A stretch of DNA of 64,000 nucleotides from Streptomyces caatingaensis (GCF_001187435.1 NZ_LFXA01000004.1:439001-503000), one strand, 5' to 3'; shown: positions 46,224 to 54,611, numbered from the stretch's first letter. The notes: generated by a model from the sequence alone, not told the origin. Numbers and translations: made by a program.

Positions 46224-46627
46224 CGGACGAGCCGGCCGGGCGGCCGCGAGGGATCTCCCGATCCCCCGAGGAACGTCCGGGCTCCACACGGCAGGGTGGT
46301 GGGTAACACCCACCCGGGGTGACCCGCGGGACAGTGCCACAGAAAACAGACCGCCGGGCCTCTTCGGAGCGCCCGGTAAGGGTGAAACGGTGGTGTAAGA
46401 GACCACCAGTGCCCAGGGTGACCTGGGCAGCTAGGTAAACCCCACCCGGAGCAAGGTCAAGAGGAGCCGTCACGGCTCTGCGCGGACGCTTGAGGGCTGC
46501 CCGCCCGAGTCCGCGGGTAGACCGCACGAGCCCGCCGGCAACGGCGGGCCTAGATGGATGGCCGCCTCCCCGCGGCCCGCAAGGGCCCCGGGAGACAGAA
46601 CCCGGCGTATAAGCCGACTCGTCCGTC
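46224..46627 (+). ncRNA. rnpB: RNase P RNA, type A
   Basis: About 404 nt. 5' CGGACGAG pairs with 3' CTCGTCCG (46618-46625) as helix P1. Conserved blocks: GAGGAACGTCCGGGCTCC, AGGGTGGTGGGTAA, CAGTGCCACAGAAAACAGACC, GTAAACCCCACCCGGAGCAA and AGACAGAACCCGGC. Catalytic RNA that matures tRNA 5' ends. Its 3' end doubles as the island attachment site; P1 and the terminal strand are restored by the element. Confidence 0.95.
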
Positions 46628-46635
46628 GGCCATCT
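46601..46635 (+). repeat. Left attachment repeat (attL) within rnpB 3' end
   Basis: 35 bp beginning CCCGGCGTA. The last 23 bp (46613-46635) are identical to 58324-58346, and 33 of 35 match overall. Covers the terminal strand of rnpB and 8 bp beyond. Confidence 0.85.
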
Positions 46636-46641
46636 AGCGAC

Positions 46642-46682
46642 AGGCCCCCTGAACTGCGAAACCGCAGGTCAGAGGGCCTTTT
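46642..46682 (+). terminator. rnpB terminator
   Basis: Hairpin with arms AGGCCCCCTGAACTGCG and CGCAGGTCAGAGGGCCT, followed by TTTT. Lies on the element side of attL, so the island supplies the terminator for rnpB. Confidence 0.85.
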
Positions 46683-46814
46683 GCTGTTGAGTCGCCCGCC
46701 TCGTCATTCCTGGGTGATCATGGCCGTTCCGGCCCTTTTCTGCCCGTCGTGTGGCGATGATGTGGCGGTGAGGGCACCGCCTGAAGCGTATGACCAACCA
46801 GCATTCAGCCTTGG

Positions 46815-47576
46815 TCAGTCAACCGACCGACCACGTTCCCACAGTTCTTCGGTGTGCTCCGCGAAGCGGTCGAACAGCCCGCCGTCCTGAAGTTTGCGCA
46901 GGTGCAGCATGGGCGAGTCGTGACCGACCAACCGAGCAAGGTGGGGCGTGACAAGGGCCTGATCGTCGAAGCGAAAGACAGACAAGCCGACGTGGTTCGT
47001 AGCGTCCTCCTCCGAGGAGAAGCGCACCTCCAAGCCGGAGAGGTCAGACAGCTTGGCCAGCTCCTCCAAGCTGATACGGATGCGCGTGGAGACCTTGAGC
47101 GCAACGTCTTCGATGATCTCGCGCTGCTCGGTCACCCGACTGCCAGGATCACCGAGCAGGAATCGCACCCGGCACCCGGCTTCGACCTTCGCCCGGAGCG
47201 TGGCGTGGAACGCTGGCTGCTCGATCCAGAAGAAGTAGTTCGTGTACCCGGCGAGGATGATGTCTCGGGTGCTGTCGCCGATGAGCTGGCGCCACACCGA
47301 GGAGGGGCACGCTGAACGGTAGGGATAGGCCGAGATGATCTCCCGGTCCGGGCCGGTCTTCATGACTGCTCCCACAGTTTTGGGCCACAGCACCGCTTCA
47401 TCAACTCCCAACACACTTGACGCGTCCACACGGTTTCGTGCGTGCGGGACCAGCTCCTCATCCGTGATCCATCGTTCCACCGTCTTGGCGGTCACACCGA
47501 TGCGGGTTGCCAGCTGACGGGCTGAAAGCTTCTTGTCCGCCATAGCGGCTCGAAGGGATAAGTTCAAGGTCTCCAC
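46815..47576 (-). CDS. XRE regulator with DUF5919-like C-terminal domain
   Basis: 253 aa, GTG start at 47576. HTH at residues ~8-45 (LRAAMADKKLSARQLATRIG; VTAKTVERWI). The C-terminal part (IISAYPYRSACPSSVWRQLI; DIILAGYTNYFFW; VRFLLGDPGS) resembles the phospholipase-D-like DUF5919 domain found in actinobacterial XRE proteins. Codon 6 is TTA, the bldA-dependent leucine codon. Divergent from the DUF7848 gene across a region with repeated TTTGGGCG and GAACGTC motifs, likely operator sites. Confidence 0.82.
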   Translation of the reverse strand: METLNLSLRAAMADKKLSARQLATRIGVTAKTVERWITDEELVPHARNRVDASSVLGVDEAVLWPKTVGAVMKTGPDREIISAYPYRSACPSSVWRQLIGDSTRDIILAGYTNYFFWIEQPAFHATLRAKVEAGCRVRFLLGDPGSRVTEQREIIEDVALKVSTRIRISLEELAKLSDLSGLEVRFSSEEDATNHVGLSVFRFDDQALVTPHLARLVGHDSPMLHLRKLQDGGLFDRFAEHTEELWERGRSVD

Positions 47577-47673
47577 CTCGGTCGTTTGGGCGCCACTTTG
47601 GACGTTTGGGCGTTCTTGACGCTACCGATCGGAAGGCCGTCATGTCCCCTGAACGTCGATAGGAACGTCTGTG

Positions 47674-48036
47674 ATGGGCGCCCATGCTCCGAGCATGGAA
47701 ACCGCCAACGAGACGGCTCCGGACGCCCGCAGAAGAGGCGCGGAGGTTAGTAAGACGGCGAGGTGCACACATCAGCCCGGCGCCGAAGACCTCCTTCCGC
47801 CGCAGCCTGCCGTGATCAAGCGGGTTCATTGGACCGTGGAACCGGACCGTGAGCCAGATGCCAAACGGACCATGTACGCCCAGGAATGCGACGTCTGCGG
47901 CGAGGGCTCCCCGAGGGGCGCGGATGAGGACGAGGCGACGCAGTGGATCTTCCGCCACGTGAGGAACAACCCGTCGCACAACTCCTACACGGAGATCGTC
48001 AAGCGCGGGTGGCGCGCGTGGATGAGGCAGTCGTGA
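47674..48036 (+). CDS. DUF7848-like small zinc-ribbon protein
   Basis: 120 aa from ATG 47674 (GTG 47671 and ATG 47695 also possible; AGGA 9 bp upstream). The C-terminal ~70 residues match a small family seen on streptomycete mobile elements: YAQECDVCGEGSP (CxxC) followed by HVRNNPSHNSY (His ligands), a probable zinc ribbon. Stop overlaps the next gene by 4 nt (GTGA). Function unknown. Confidence 0.65.
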   Translation: MGAHAPSMETANETAPDARRRGAEVSKTARCTHQPGAEDLLPPQPAVIKRVHWTVEPDREPDAKRTMYAQECDVCGEGSPRGADEDEATQWIFRHVRNNPSHNSYTEIVKRGWRAWMRQS

Positions 48037-48143
48037 TCCGGCGAAGGATCCTCCGGTGGGCGGGACCCATCTGGGCCTTGACCGTGGTTCTCTCCACGGC
48101 GCTGGTGATTCCCCTGGCGATTCTTGGCGACCCGTACCGCTGA
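48033..48143 (+). CDS. 36-aa single-pass membrane protein
   Basis: GTG 48033 overlaps the previous stop (GTGA), with GAGG upstream. Basic start (IRRRILRW), one transmembrane helix (AGPIWALTVVLSTALVIPLA) and a short tail. Too small for routine calling; coupling and composition support it. Could be a spread/holin-like element microprotein. Confidence 0.55.
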   Translation: MIRRRILRWAGPIWALTVVLSTALVIPLAILGDPYR

Positions 48144-48272
48144 CGCTCGTCCCGCGTCCAGCCAGCACTCTGCAAGCCCCACAACTGGGTGACAGGCGCC
48201 CAGGGCGGGCGCCGGCCGCTGGCAGGATCACCCGCAGCCCCAGAGGGACACCGCCGGACGAGGAGCGCAGCA

Positions 48273-48812
48273 GTGAGTAACACCGAGTTCGAAGCCAAGG
48301 CGTTGGACATCGACGTAGAGGCCATCACGACAAAGATCAAGCGTGGAGGCGGCGTTCACGTGGCCGATCGCTTGATGCGTCGGTATGTGTACGACATCGT
48401 CCCCGGCGTGCAGGGCCGTTGGATTCGTCTCCGCGACACGGGGACCGAGGTCACCCTTTGCGTCAAGCACATCACCTCGGACGAGATCGACGGCACGCGC
48501 GAGGAGGAGGTGGCCGTTTCCTGTTTCGACACCACTAACGCCTTGCTGAACCTCATGGGTTTTACGGCGAAGGCGTACCAAGAGAACCGGCGCACCTCGT
48601 ATCTCCTCAACGGCGTGCGCCTGGAAATCGATAGTTGGCCACTCATCCCTCCCTACTTGGAGATCGAGGGCGACAGTACCGAGGACGTCATTGCCACGGC
48701 GAAGATCATCGACCTGAAGCCGAGTGGGCTGACCGCCATGAACACTGTCGGGGTCTACACCCGATACGGAATCGATCTGGAGAGCATCCAGGAACTCCGC
48801 TTTCCCGACTGA
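48273..48812 (+). CDS. CYTH-domain protein (class IV adenylate cyclase-like)
   Basis: 179 aa, GTG 48273 with AGGAG upstream. The CYTH signature ExExK is present as EFEAK at residues 5-9. Alternating charged strands of the triphosphate tunnel fold follow (RWIRLRDTGTEVTLCVK; REEEVAVSCFD; RRTSYLLNGVRLEIDSW; YLEIEGDS). CYTH enzymes act on triphosphates (thiamine-PPP, ATP to cAMP, PPPi); the substrate cannot be told here. 22 bp upstream of the radical SAM gene on the same strand: likely operon. Confidence 0.82.
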   Translation: MSNTEFEAKALDIDVEAITTKIKRGGGVHVADRLMRRYVYDIVPGVQGRWIRLRDTGTEVTLCVKHITSDEIDGTREEEVAVSCFDTTNALLNLMGFTAKAYQENRRTSYLLNGVRLEIDSWPLIPPYLEIEGDSTEDVIATAKIIDLKPSGLTAMNTVGVYTRYGIDLESIQELRFPD

Positions 48813-48834
48813 GCCCCCTCACGAGAGGAGCGCC

Positions 48835-49950
48835 ATGCACGACGATTTAGGCTCGCTACCCGTATCCGTGGTGCCTGATCGCACGGTACGGGTGAAAATA
48901 ATCGACGCCTGCGGTCTCGCTTGCGGATTCTGCCACAACGAGGGAACGCCCGTGGCCGCAGACAACAAGGGCCGGGAACCTGGTCAGTACGCTGGTACGC
49001 CGGGCAAGAAGGGCCGTGTCTCGATCTACCTGCAAACCAATGGGGCGAACTTTCTGCCCGAGCGGATCGAACCGGACGCGGAGTTCGCTTTGGCTCTGGC
49101 TGCCACACGAGGTGCCATCGAGACCAACGAGGTTCACTTCACAGGCGGGGAGCCGACGCTCCATCCCAGGCTCCCTGACCTGGTGGCCATGGCTCGCCGC
49201 CTGGGCCTGACGGTTGGCCTGACGTCCAACGGGGAGAACGGCTCAGCCGTCATGGAGGAGTGCGCCAAGGCCGGTCTGGACCGCGTGAACCTGTCGGTGT
49301 TCGGCACCACAGCCGAGGAGTTAGCCGCTGTTCAAGCCCCCCGCTTCAACTCCGCCAAGTTGGCGGTGAAGAAGATTGCAGCACTTCACGCCACCATCGA
49401 GGCGGCGCTGAAGAGCGGCGTAAAGGTATCCGCAAATCTCGTTGTACCGGACGCCACTCATGCCCCAAGGGTTCTTCGCGTAATCGAAGAGTATGGACGT
49501 GACGTCGTGGTCCGGATGCTCATCAACCTTGAGGACGGTGGAGCATCCTTGGCAGCGATGCGTGAAGTGTTGGAAACACTGGGGGCTGTACCAGTACGCC
49601 ACATCTTCACTGCCGGAACGTCCGACCAGCGCACCCGCTACCGGCTGCCCGACGGCCGCACACTATACGCAAAGTCCATCAGGCCGGTACGTCTACCGGA
49701 AACTTGCCACGGCTGTCAGTTCAACAACGGGACTGACTGCCAAGAGGGCTACTACGGCATCCGCCTCTATCGCGCCCACCACGGACCATTCATGGTGGGC
49801 GTGTGCATCCAACGAATGGATTTGTGCGCCACGCTGGGAGAATTCGTCATGAGTAAGCGGCGTGACGAAGTGCGTTATCTCCGAGACCAAGAGCTCCTGC
49901 GGCTGCGCCTGAAGTACCGAGAGCAGGTCCAAGAGACTACACCCGCCTAG
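48835..49950 (+). CDS. Radical SAM enzyme with C-terminal auxiliary cysteine cluster
   Basis: 371 aa, ATG 48835 with GAGAGGAG. CxxxCxxC at Cys26/30/33 (ACGLACGFCH) binds the SAM [4Fe-4S] cluster; FTGGEPTLHP is the GGE motif. A second motif Cys291-x2-Cys294-x6-Cys301 (CHGCQ...DC) with later cysteines resembles the MoaA/SPASM-twitch auxiliary cluster. Leu5 and Leu163 are TTA codons, so translation may need bldA tRNA. Partner CYTH gene upstream. Best described as MoaA-like; substrate unknown (RiPP peptide, nucleotide or nucleotide-sugar are all possible). Confidence 0.85.
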   Translation: MHDDLGSLPVSVVPDRTVRVKIIDACGLACGFCHNEGTPVAADNKGREPGQYAGTPGKKGRVSIYLQTNGANFLPERIEPDAEFALALAATRGAIETNEVHFTGGEPTLHPRLPDLVAMARRLGLTVGLTSNGENGSAVMEECAKAGLDRVNLSVFGTTAEELAAVQAPRFNSAKLAVKKIAALHATIEAALKSGVKVSANLVVPDATHAPRVLRVIEEYGRDVVVRMLINLEDGGASLAAMREVLETLGAVPVRHIFTAGTSDQRTRYRLPDGRTLYAKSIRPVRLPETCHGCQFNNGTDCQEGYYGIRLYRAHHGPFMVGVCIQRMDLCATLGEFVMSKRRDEVRYLRDQELLRLRLKYREQVQETTPA

Positions 49951-49971
49951 CCTGCCCAAGTCGAAATCGAA

Positions 49972-49999
49972 GAAGTCCCCTGCCGAAGCGGGGGACTTC
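49972..49999. terminator. Bidirectional terminator between radical SAM and replication genes
   Basis: Perfect 9-bp arms GAAGTCCCC (49972-49980) and GGGGACTTC (49991-49999) between two convergent genes. Confidence 0.75.
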
Positions 50000-50016
50000 C
50001 TTCGTTCGCACATAGG

Positions 50017-51349
50017 TCAGAGCAGAGCGAGGAACGGGTTTTCCTCCAGCAGTGCCGACCGCTTCACGGGCCTGGGCTCCGGGTCCGGTTGGGGAGCGGG
50101 GCGGTAGGCGTCCATGCGGAGGACGGTTGCCGATTGCTGATTGTCGCTCTGGGTGCTGGCCGGCTGTGCGTCTGCGTGACATTGGGGCTCGTCGTCGGCG
50201 AGGGTGAAGACGACGGCGGGCCGTCCGCCGTTGCCTTTCTTCTCTGTGGTGACCGCGATCCCGGGGAGTGCCTTGACCTCGGCTGCCGAGGCGTTGACGA
50301 ACGGGAGCACCTGGGACGAGGTGGCCTTGCCCCCGTGCATCGCGATCCGGGCCCGGACCTTCTCCACCAGGCTGAGTGGCTGCCGCTTCGGCTTGTCGGC
50401 CCCCGTGTCGCCGACGATGTCCAGCACCGAGTCCATGGCGTAGGTGACCAGTGCTGCCGCCGCCTCCAGATCCTCCACCGTGATCTGCGACCGCAGGTCG
50501 AACAGGGCGTACAGGGCCGCGATGCGGCGTACCTGCTCGTTGCAGCGGGCCGCGAACGCCTTCAGCCCTTCGGACTCCCGTGCTTTGGTGAGGAGGTCTC
50601 GTCGGATGATGTCGGCGGTGTCGTAGGCGTCTTCGGCGAGGGTGACGAGTCCGGTGCGCTGGCCGTGGCGGACGGCGCGGGCCATGGCTTTCCCCGGCTT
50701 CGGGGATGAGGTGTGCGGGCATGCGGTCGCGTTCGCTGAGCCAACGGACTTGGGCCACGGGCAGGATCAGCAGCCGGTTGTAGGAGCCGCCGTCGCGCTC
50801 AGTCGTGCTCATGCTGGCCCGGAACTCCTCCGGGGTGATGTGCCCCATGATCGAGGCGCGGGGGTCGTCCACCTGGACGGGCTCCTTGGCCCTGGAGGTG
50901 GCGACCGTGACCCCGTCCCACAAGTCCCGCAGTACCTGGGAGAGGTTGGCTTGCCGACGCCCGGCCCGCAGGACGCGGGCGTACTCCGTATCGACGATGA
51001 GCGCGTGTCCGTCGCGGTCGGCAAGGGCCTGGATAAGCCCGGCACCCCCGACCACGCCATTGATGACGTGGTCCGCCATGAACGAGGAGTTCGCATCCCT
51101 GGCCACCTCGGCAGCCACGCCCCAGGACTGGCCCTTGCCCTCACCGGTCCCGCCGCACAGCAGCACGTGAAGCATGAGAGGCATAGAGCCGGAGCCACGC
51201 TGAACACGGGTCTCGGGGAGCATCGCGGAGAACCCGCAGAGCAGGCCACCGAGCAGCCCGACCGGGGACCATTCGACATGCGGAGCCAGAGCGGCAATGT
51301 GGGACTGGAGACGGCCGGTCACCATGGTGCGGAAGTCAGGGGCGGTCAC
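50017..51349 (-). pseudogene. Frameshifted DUF3987-like replication/helicase protein
   Basis: From GTG 51349 the frame encodes HIAALAPHVEWSPVG..., a P-loop-like GGTGEGKG and blocks DTEYARVLRA and HITPEEFR. This matches replication-associated DUF3987 proteins on streptomycete integrative elements. At 50692-50695 a run of four C (G on the coding strand) puts the frame out: removing one base joins EAG to KAMARAVRHGQ and continues to 50017. A restored protein would be 443 aa. So a +1 insertion inactivates it, unless it is a sequencing error or ribosomal slippage at the GGGG run. Confidence 0.8.
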
Positions 51350-51432
51350 GCTGTGTCCTCTACGTCTACGTCCATGAACGACAGTTGGATGGGGGTCGGC
51401 CGGGGACGACGGCCGCACGGGGCGGCCGTCAC
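51346..51432 (-). CDS. Possible 28-aa linker ORF before the replication gene
   Basis: GTG 51432 to a TGA at 51346 that overlaps the next GTG (GTGA). Encodes a Pro/Arg-rich peptide ending MDVDVEDTA. No clear Shine-Dalgarno, so it may only be leader sequence after the Lsr2-like gene. Confidence 0.25.
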   Translation of the reverse strand: MTAAPCGRRPRPTPIQLSFMDVDVEDTA

Positions 51433-51449
51433 GGTCCGGGGTGCGGCAC

Positions 51450-52199
51450 TCAGGCCGCCGCCGCTTTTCCCTCCGCGTGCCCCTGGGCCGCCTGCCACGC
51501 CTGCCGGGCCTCCACCGGCAACCGCCCCTTCGGGCTCAGGTTCGGCCACCCATTGACCAACGCCCATGCCCTGATGACCTTGTTCTGCTCCCGGTCACTC
51601 ATCCCCGAACGCGTCGCCTTCACCGGCTCCGGCAACGGGTCACCACCCACCAACTCACCCGCACACACCGCGTCCTTGAACCGACCCGGGGACCGGACAT
51701 CCATCACCGACAACCCACGCTCCGCAGCGTCCTGGAGCTTGTGCCCCGCCCGCTCCCCACGCTCACCAAGAAGCAGGAGGACAGTGGAGTCATCGGCACG
51801 CCCCACCACCTCGTAGCCCAGGTTCCGCACGGCCTCCCTCACCTCGTCCCAGTCGTACCCGGGCACCTCCCCGGCCACCATGACAGAGGGCAGAGACTCA
51901 GGTTCGGCCACAGCCTCGGCAGTCGGCTCCGGTTCGGCTACGTCGTCTTGCGGCTGCTCGGGCTCCGGCTCAGCAACAGCATGAGACACCACAGGCTCAA
52001 CGGAGGGCTGGTCAGTTCCCCCAGGGGCTCCAAGGGCGTCACACAGGTACCGGCCGAACACGACGTCGTGTTCAAGGCACAGGTCCCAAGACGACTTCCC
52101 CAGGCTCAAGGTGGAGGACGCTTCTACCTCGGTCCCGTCCTTCGCCATGTGGGCATCACACAGAACCTTCTCCACGGGAACCAGAACCGTCTTGCGCAT
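51450..52199 (-). CDS. Lsr2-like DNA-binding protein with BRCT-like middle region
   Basis: 249 aa, ATG 52199 with AAGGAA. The C-terminus (QNKVIRAWALVNGWPNLSPK...GRLP) has the Lsr2/E3-binding-like AT-hook-type domain, with KGR replacing the usual RGR. The middle (VMVAGEVPGYDWDEVREAV; LGYEVVGRADDSTVLLLLGE) looks like a BRCT fold. A Pro/Glu-rich linker and an N-terminal segment with two Cys precede these. Lsr2 proteins silence AT-rich foreign DNA; an island-encoded copy could silence or partition its own element. It starts at the edge of the AT-richer non-coding region. Confidence 0.75.
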   Translation of the reverse strand: MRKTVLVPVEKVLCDAHMAKDGTEVEASSTLSLGKSSWDLCLEHDVVFGRYLCDALGAPGGTDQPSVEPVVSHAVAEPEPEQPQDDVAEPEPTAEAVAEPESLPSVMVAGEVPGYDWDEVREAVRNLGYEVVGRADDSTVLLLLGERGERAGHKLQDAAERGLSVMDVRSPGRFKDAVCAGELVGGDPLPEPVKATRSGMSDREQNKVIRAWALVNGWPNLSPKGRLPVEARQAWQAAQGHAEGKAAAA

Positions 52200-52557
52200 G
52201 GCATTCCTTAGTTCGTTGAGGCTGTGAGGCGAGGAGGGCCAAAGCCTTCTTCGACGGCCCTTCCCGGTCCGCACGATCACCGGTCGGCGGAACCGAATTC
52301 ATCATGCCCAGCAAACGAACTAACGCAATACCAATTCCATCGTGAACTGTTTCACGCTCGCCAATTAAGCCGAAACCATTGCCACTTACTAGACACGGGG
52401 GATATTATTAGAACGAAAGCAAAAGGACCCACCGGGGGTGCCTCTTTCCGACCGTGTACGGGTATCAAAGATTCGGAGTCCCTGAGCCCCTTTTTGGCGG
52501 GCGAACGCCCAGGTCAGGGTGCAGGAGGGCTGTCGGGCCCTAAAGACGGCTCAGAGA

Positions 52558-52576
52558 CCCCTTCCGGGGCCTTTTT
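52558..52576 (+). terminator. Short intrinsic terminator-like hairpin
   Basis: CCCCTTCCGGGG stem-loop followed by CCTTTTT. Confidence 0.55.
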
Positions 52577-52711
52577 GGGGTTCGGAAGCGGCCTTGGTGG
52601 GCCCTAGTGGGGCTTCGGAAAGCTCCCCCACCCCTCCCCGGGGTGGCCTCGATCACACTTTGAGAGTCCGCAGTGCGATCCGGGTCGAATCACGCCTACG
52701 TTATTAGTGTC

Positions 52712-52731
52712 GGGGGGTATATATACCCCCC
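52712..52731. repeat. 20-bp perfect palindrome with TATATATA centre
   Basis: Six G, TATATATA, six C; a strikingly AT-centred palindrome in high-GC DNA. Confidence 0.85.
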
Positions 52732-52756
52732 TCCCCTGGCCCTGCCCTGCCCTTCC

Positions 52757-52780
52757 CCCTGCCCCTCCAAGGGGGCAGGG
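52757..52780. repeat. Inverted repeat near palindrome
   Basis: Arms CCCTGCCCC (52757-52765) and GGGGCAGGG (52772-52780), 6-bp loop; 25 bp after the AT-centred palindrome. Confidence 0.75.
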
Positions 52781-52899
52781 AGTGCGAGGGAGTACCTAAC
52801 CAATGAACCTCTAATAACCAACCCAATAAAAGAGAAGAAGGGGATCCTAATTCCCCCTCTGGGGGTGAAAATGAGGGTCCTCACCTGACTGCTATTCGG

Positions 52900-53271
52900 G
52901 TGGGGGAGGCGCGGGACCACCGGAATTACCCGTGCGTCCGTTGCCCGTGGCGCAGGGATGTCGATCTCGCCGAATTCTCCGACGGAGATATGGAGACGCT
53001 GCGCCGGGCCAACGGCCGGTCGGGAGCGGAGGCTCCTCGCGACGCCCCAGTCGTCGCCTGCCACCTCGACAAACCGGGCACGAGCCACGCCTACCGCTGG
53101 TGCGCCGGCTGGCTGGCCGTCGCCGGCCCCTACCACCTGTCCATCCGGCTGGCCGTCCTGTTCGAGTCCCTGCCCGGAGGAGCCCTTGCTCCTCGCCCCG
53201 GCTGGCCCAGGCTGTACGCGTCCCTGGAGGAGCTGCTGAAGGCTCGCGCGAGACAACTCCACGAAGGCTGA
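52900..53271 (+). CDS. DUF6283-like zinc-binding small protein
   Basis: 123 aa, GTG 52900; no strong Shine-Dalgarno. The N-terminus NYPCVRCPWRRDVDLAEFSD has the CxxCPWR motif of DUF6283. Later VVACHLDKPGTSHAYRWCAGWL gives Cys/His ligands, together a probable zinc site. Family members are frequent on actinobacterial phages and integrative elements. Function unknown. Confidence 0.72.
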   Translation: MGEARDHRNYPCVRCPWRRDVDLAEFSDGDMETLRRANGRSGAEAPRDAPVVACHLDKPGTSHAYRWCAGWLAVAGPYHLSIRLAVLFESLPGGALAPRPGWPRLYASLEELLKARARQLHEG

Positions 53272-53407
53272 TGCCGGCGGGGGCAGCACCGTGCCCGCGG
53301 GCTTCGAGAGCTGGTCGTCGAGGTCTGGCGGGGAGGCTGCCAACCACCTGGTTTGGGGCCCCTATTGGCCCTTCGGCGCCTCCCGTCAAGAGGCGTACGC
53401 TCGTGTC

Positions 53408-54601
53408 ATGACGAGCGCTGGTGAACGCATCAAGATGGCGAGGAAGCTGCGAGGGCTGACGCAAACGGAGCTGGCCGAGGCATCAGGCGTGTCCGTGTCG
53501 GTCCTTCGAAGGCTGGAGAGGGGGGAGCAAGAGGGCGCGCGGATGGAGACGTGGCGTAAGTTCGCCACGGCCCTGCGCATGCCGACCATGGACCTCGTGG
53601 GCAGCCGCAGCGAGGAGGACGAAGAGCCGACGGAGCCCTGGGAAAGCGTTAAGAGGATGCTCAACACCCCTTCCGCCCTCCTAGACGCCCCGGACGATCC
53701 GCCAACCGTCGAGGGCGTGTCAGAAGCCCTGGATGCGCTGACACCGCTAGTCGAAGCCGACAGGTACCAGGACATCGCGGCTGTCCTTCCCGCGTTGCTC
53801 CGGGACGCTGACCTTCTGGGGTCGGCCGGCCGTGAACTCCGGGTGCGAGCCCTTCAACGCGTCGGCTGGTTGCTGATCCACACACGTCAGTTCAAGGCCG
53901 CCGAGGACGCCCTCACCCGATCGCTGGACGAAGTCTCTGACCGGCTACAGGCCGCGGTGACCATCGACTACATGTGCTGGCTGCTGCTACGACAGGGCCA
54001 GCTCGCCAAAGCCCGTGAGCTAGCCACCCAGTGGGCCGACGACGCCGAGCCGGTGCGTATGACCCGAGCAACGCCGGCCGAGCTTTCCCTATGGGGGCTG
54101 ATGCTGGTCCGCCTCTCCGGCGCTGCCGTCCGGGACAACCGTGTCGGGGAGGCCGAGGACGCGATGAAGTATGCCCGTGCTGCGGCTGAGGCACTGGGGC
54201 ACGAATGGCGGTTCCCGCCGCAGCTCAGCAACTCCACGTTCGGCCCGCTTACCGTCTTGATGAAGACCGCGGAGAATGCGGGGCTGGCCGGCCATCACTC
54301 TGCCGTGCTGCACCTCGGCGACAAGATCGCTAAGCGCCGGAAGGCGCAGAGCGCACGGTACAAGGTTGAGCTGACGTCGAGTGACTGGAACAGGCATCGG
54401 CTGGACGTCGCCAATGCGCATGCACAGTCCAACGACTACAGCCGGTGCGTGGAAGAGCTACTCAAGATCAACGAGCGCGCGCCGGAGTGGTTGCCCAACC
54501 AACACTACGCCCGAGACATCATCGAACGAGTGATTGAAGATCGCCGCACATTGACGGTAGAGATGCGCGACCTCGCCGCGGCGGTCCGCCTACCTCTCTA
54601 A
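53408..54601 (+). CDS. XRE regulator with helical TPR-like C-terminus
   Basis: 397 aa, ATG 53408. HTH at residues 5-60 (IKMARKLRGLTQTELAEASG; VSVLRRLERGE). The rest is an all-helical TPR-like array (ALTPLVEADRYQDIAAVLPA; ALQRVGWLLIHTRQFKAAED; AMKYARAAAEALGHEWRF), as in quorum/peptide-responsive or Scr1-related regulators. Followed by a 12-bp-stem hairpin, then the six-gene chain. Likely controller of the right half of the island. Confidence 0.85.
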   Translation: MTSAGERIKMARKLRGLTQTELAEASGVSVSVLRRLERGEQEGARMETWRKFATALRMPTMDLVGSRSEEDEEPTEPWESVKRMLNTPSALLDAPDDPPTVEGVSEALDALTPLVEADRYQDIAAVLPALLRDADLLGSAGRELRVRALQRVGWLLIHTRQFKAAEDALTRSLDEVSDRLQAAVTIDYMCWLLLRQGQLAKARELATQWADDAEPVRMTRATPAELSLWGLMLVRLSGAAVRDNRVGEAEDAMKYARAAAEALGHEWRFPPQLSNSTFGPLTVLMKTAENAGLAGHHSAVLHLGDKIAKRRKAQSARYKVELTSSDWNRHRLDVANAHAQSNDYSRCVEELLKINERAPEWLPNQHYARDIIERVIEDRRTLTVEMRDLAAAVRLPL

Positions 54602-54611
54602 ACGATCACTT

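Larger units (their letters stand above)
52200..52899. other. 700-bp AT-richer non-coding region: candidate origin/control region
   Basis: No convincing gene. Holds many A/T runs unusual for this DNA (52305-52440 and 52790-52880), a terminator (52558-52576), a 20-bp palindrome (52712-52731), a G/C hairpin (52757-52780) and TTATTAG/CTAATAA arms (52700-52706, 52812-52818). It lies between the leftward Lsr2/replication genes and rightward genes, where the origin and divergent promoters of integrative plasmids often lie. Confidence 0.6.

Noticed and set aside
48835..49950. Prokaryotic viperin
   Set aside because: Has a MoaA/SPASM-like C-terminal Cys cluster and lacks a nucleotide-kinase neighbour; the match is only the general radical SAM motif.
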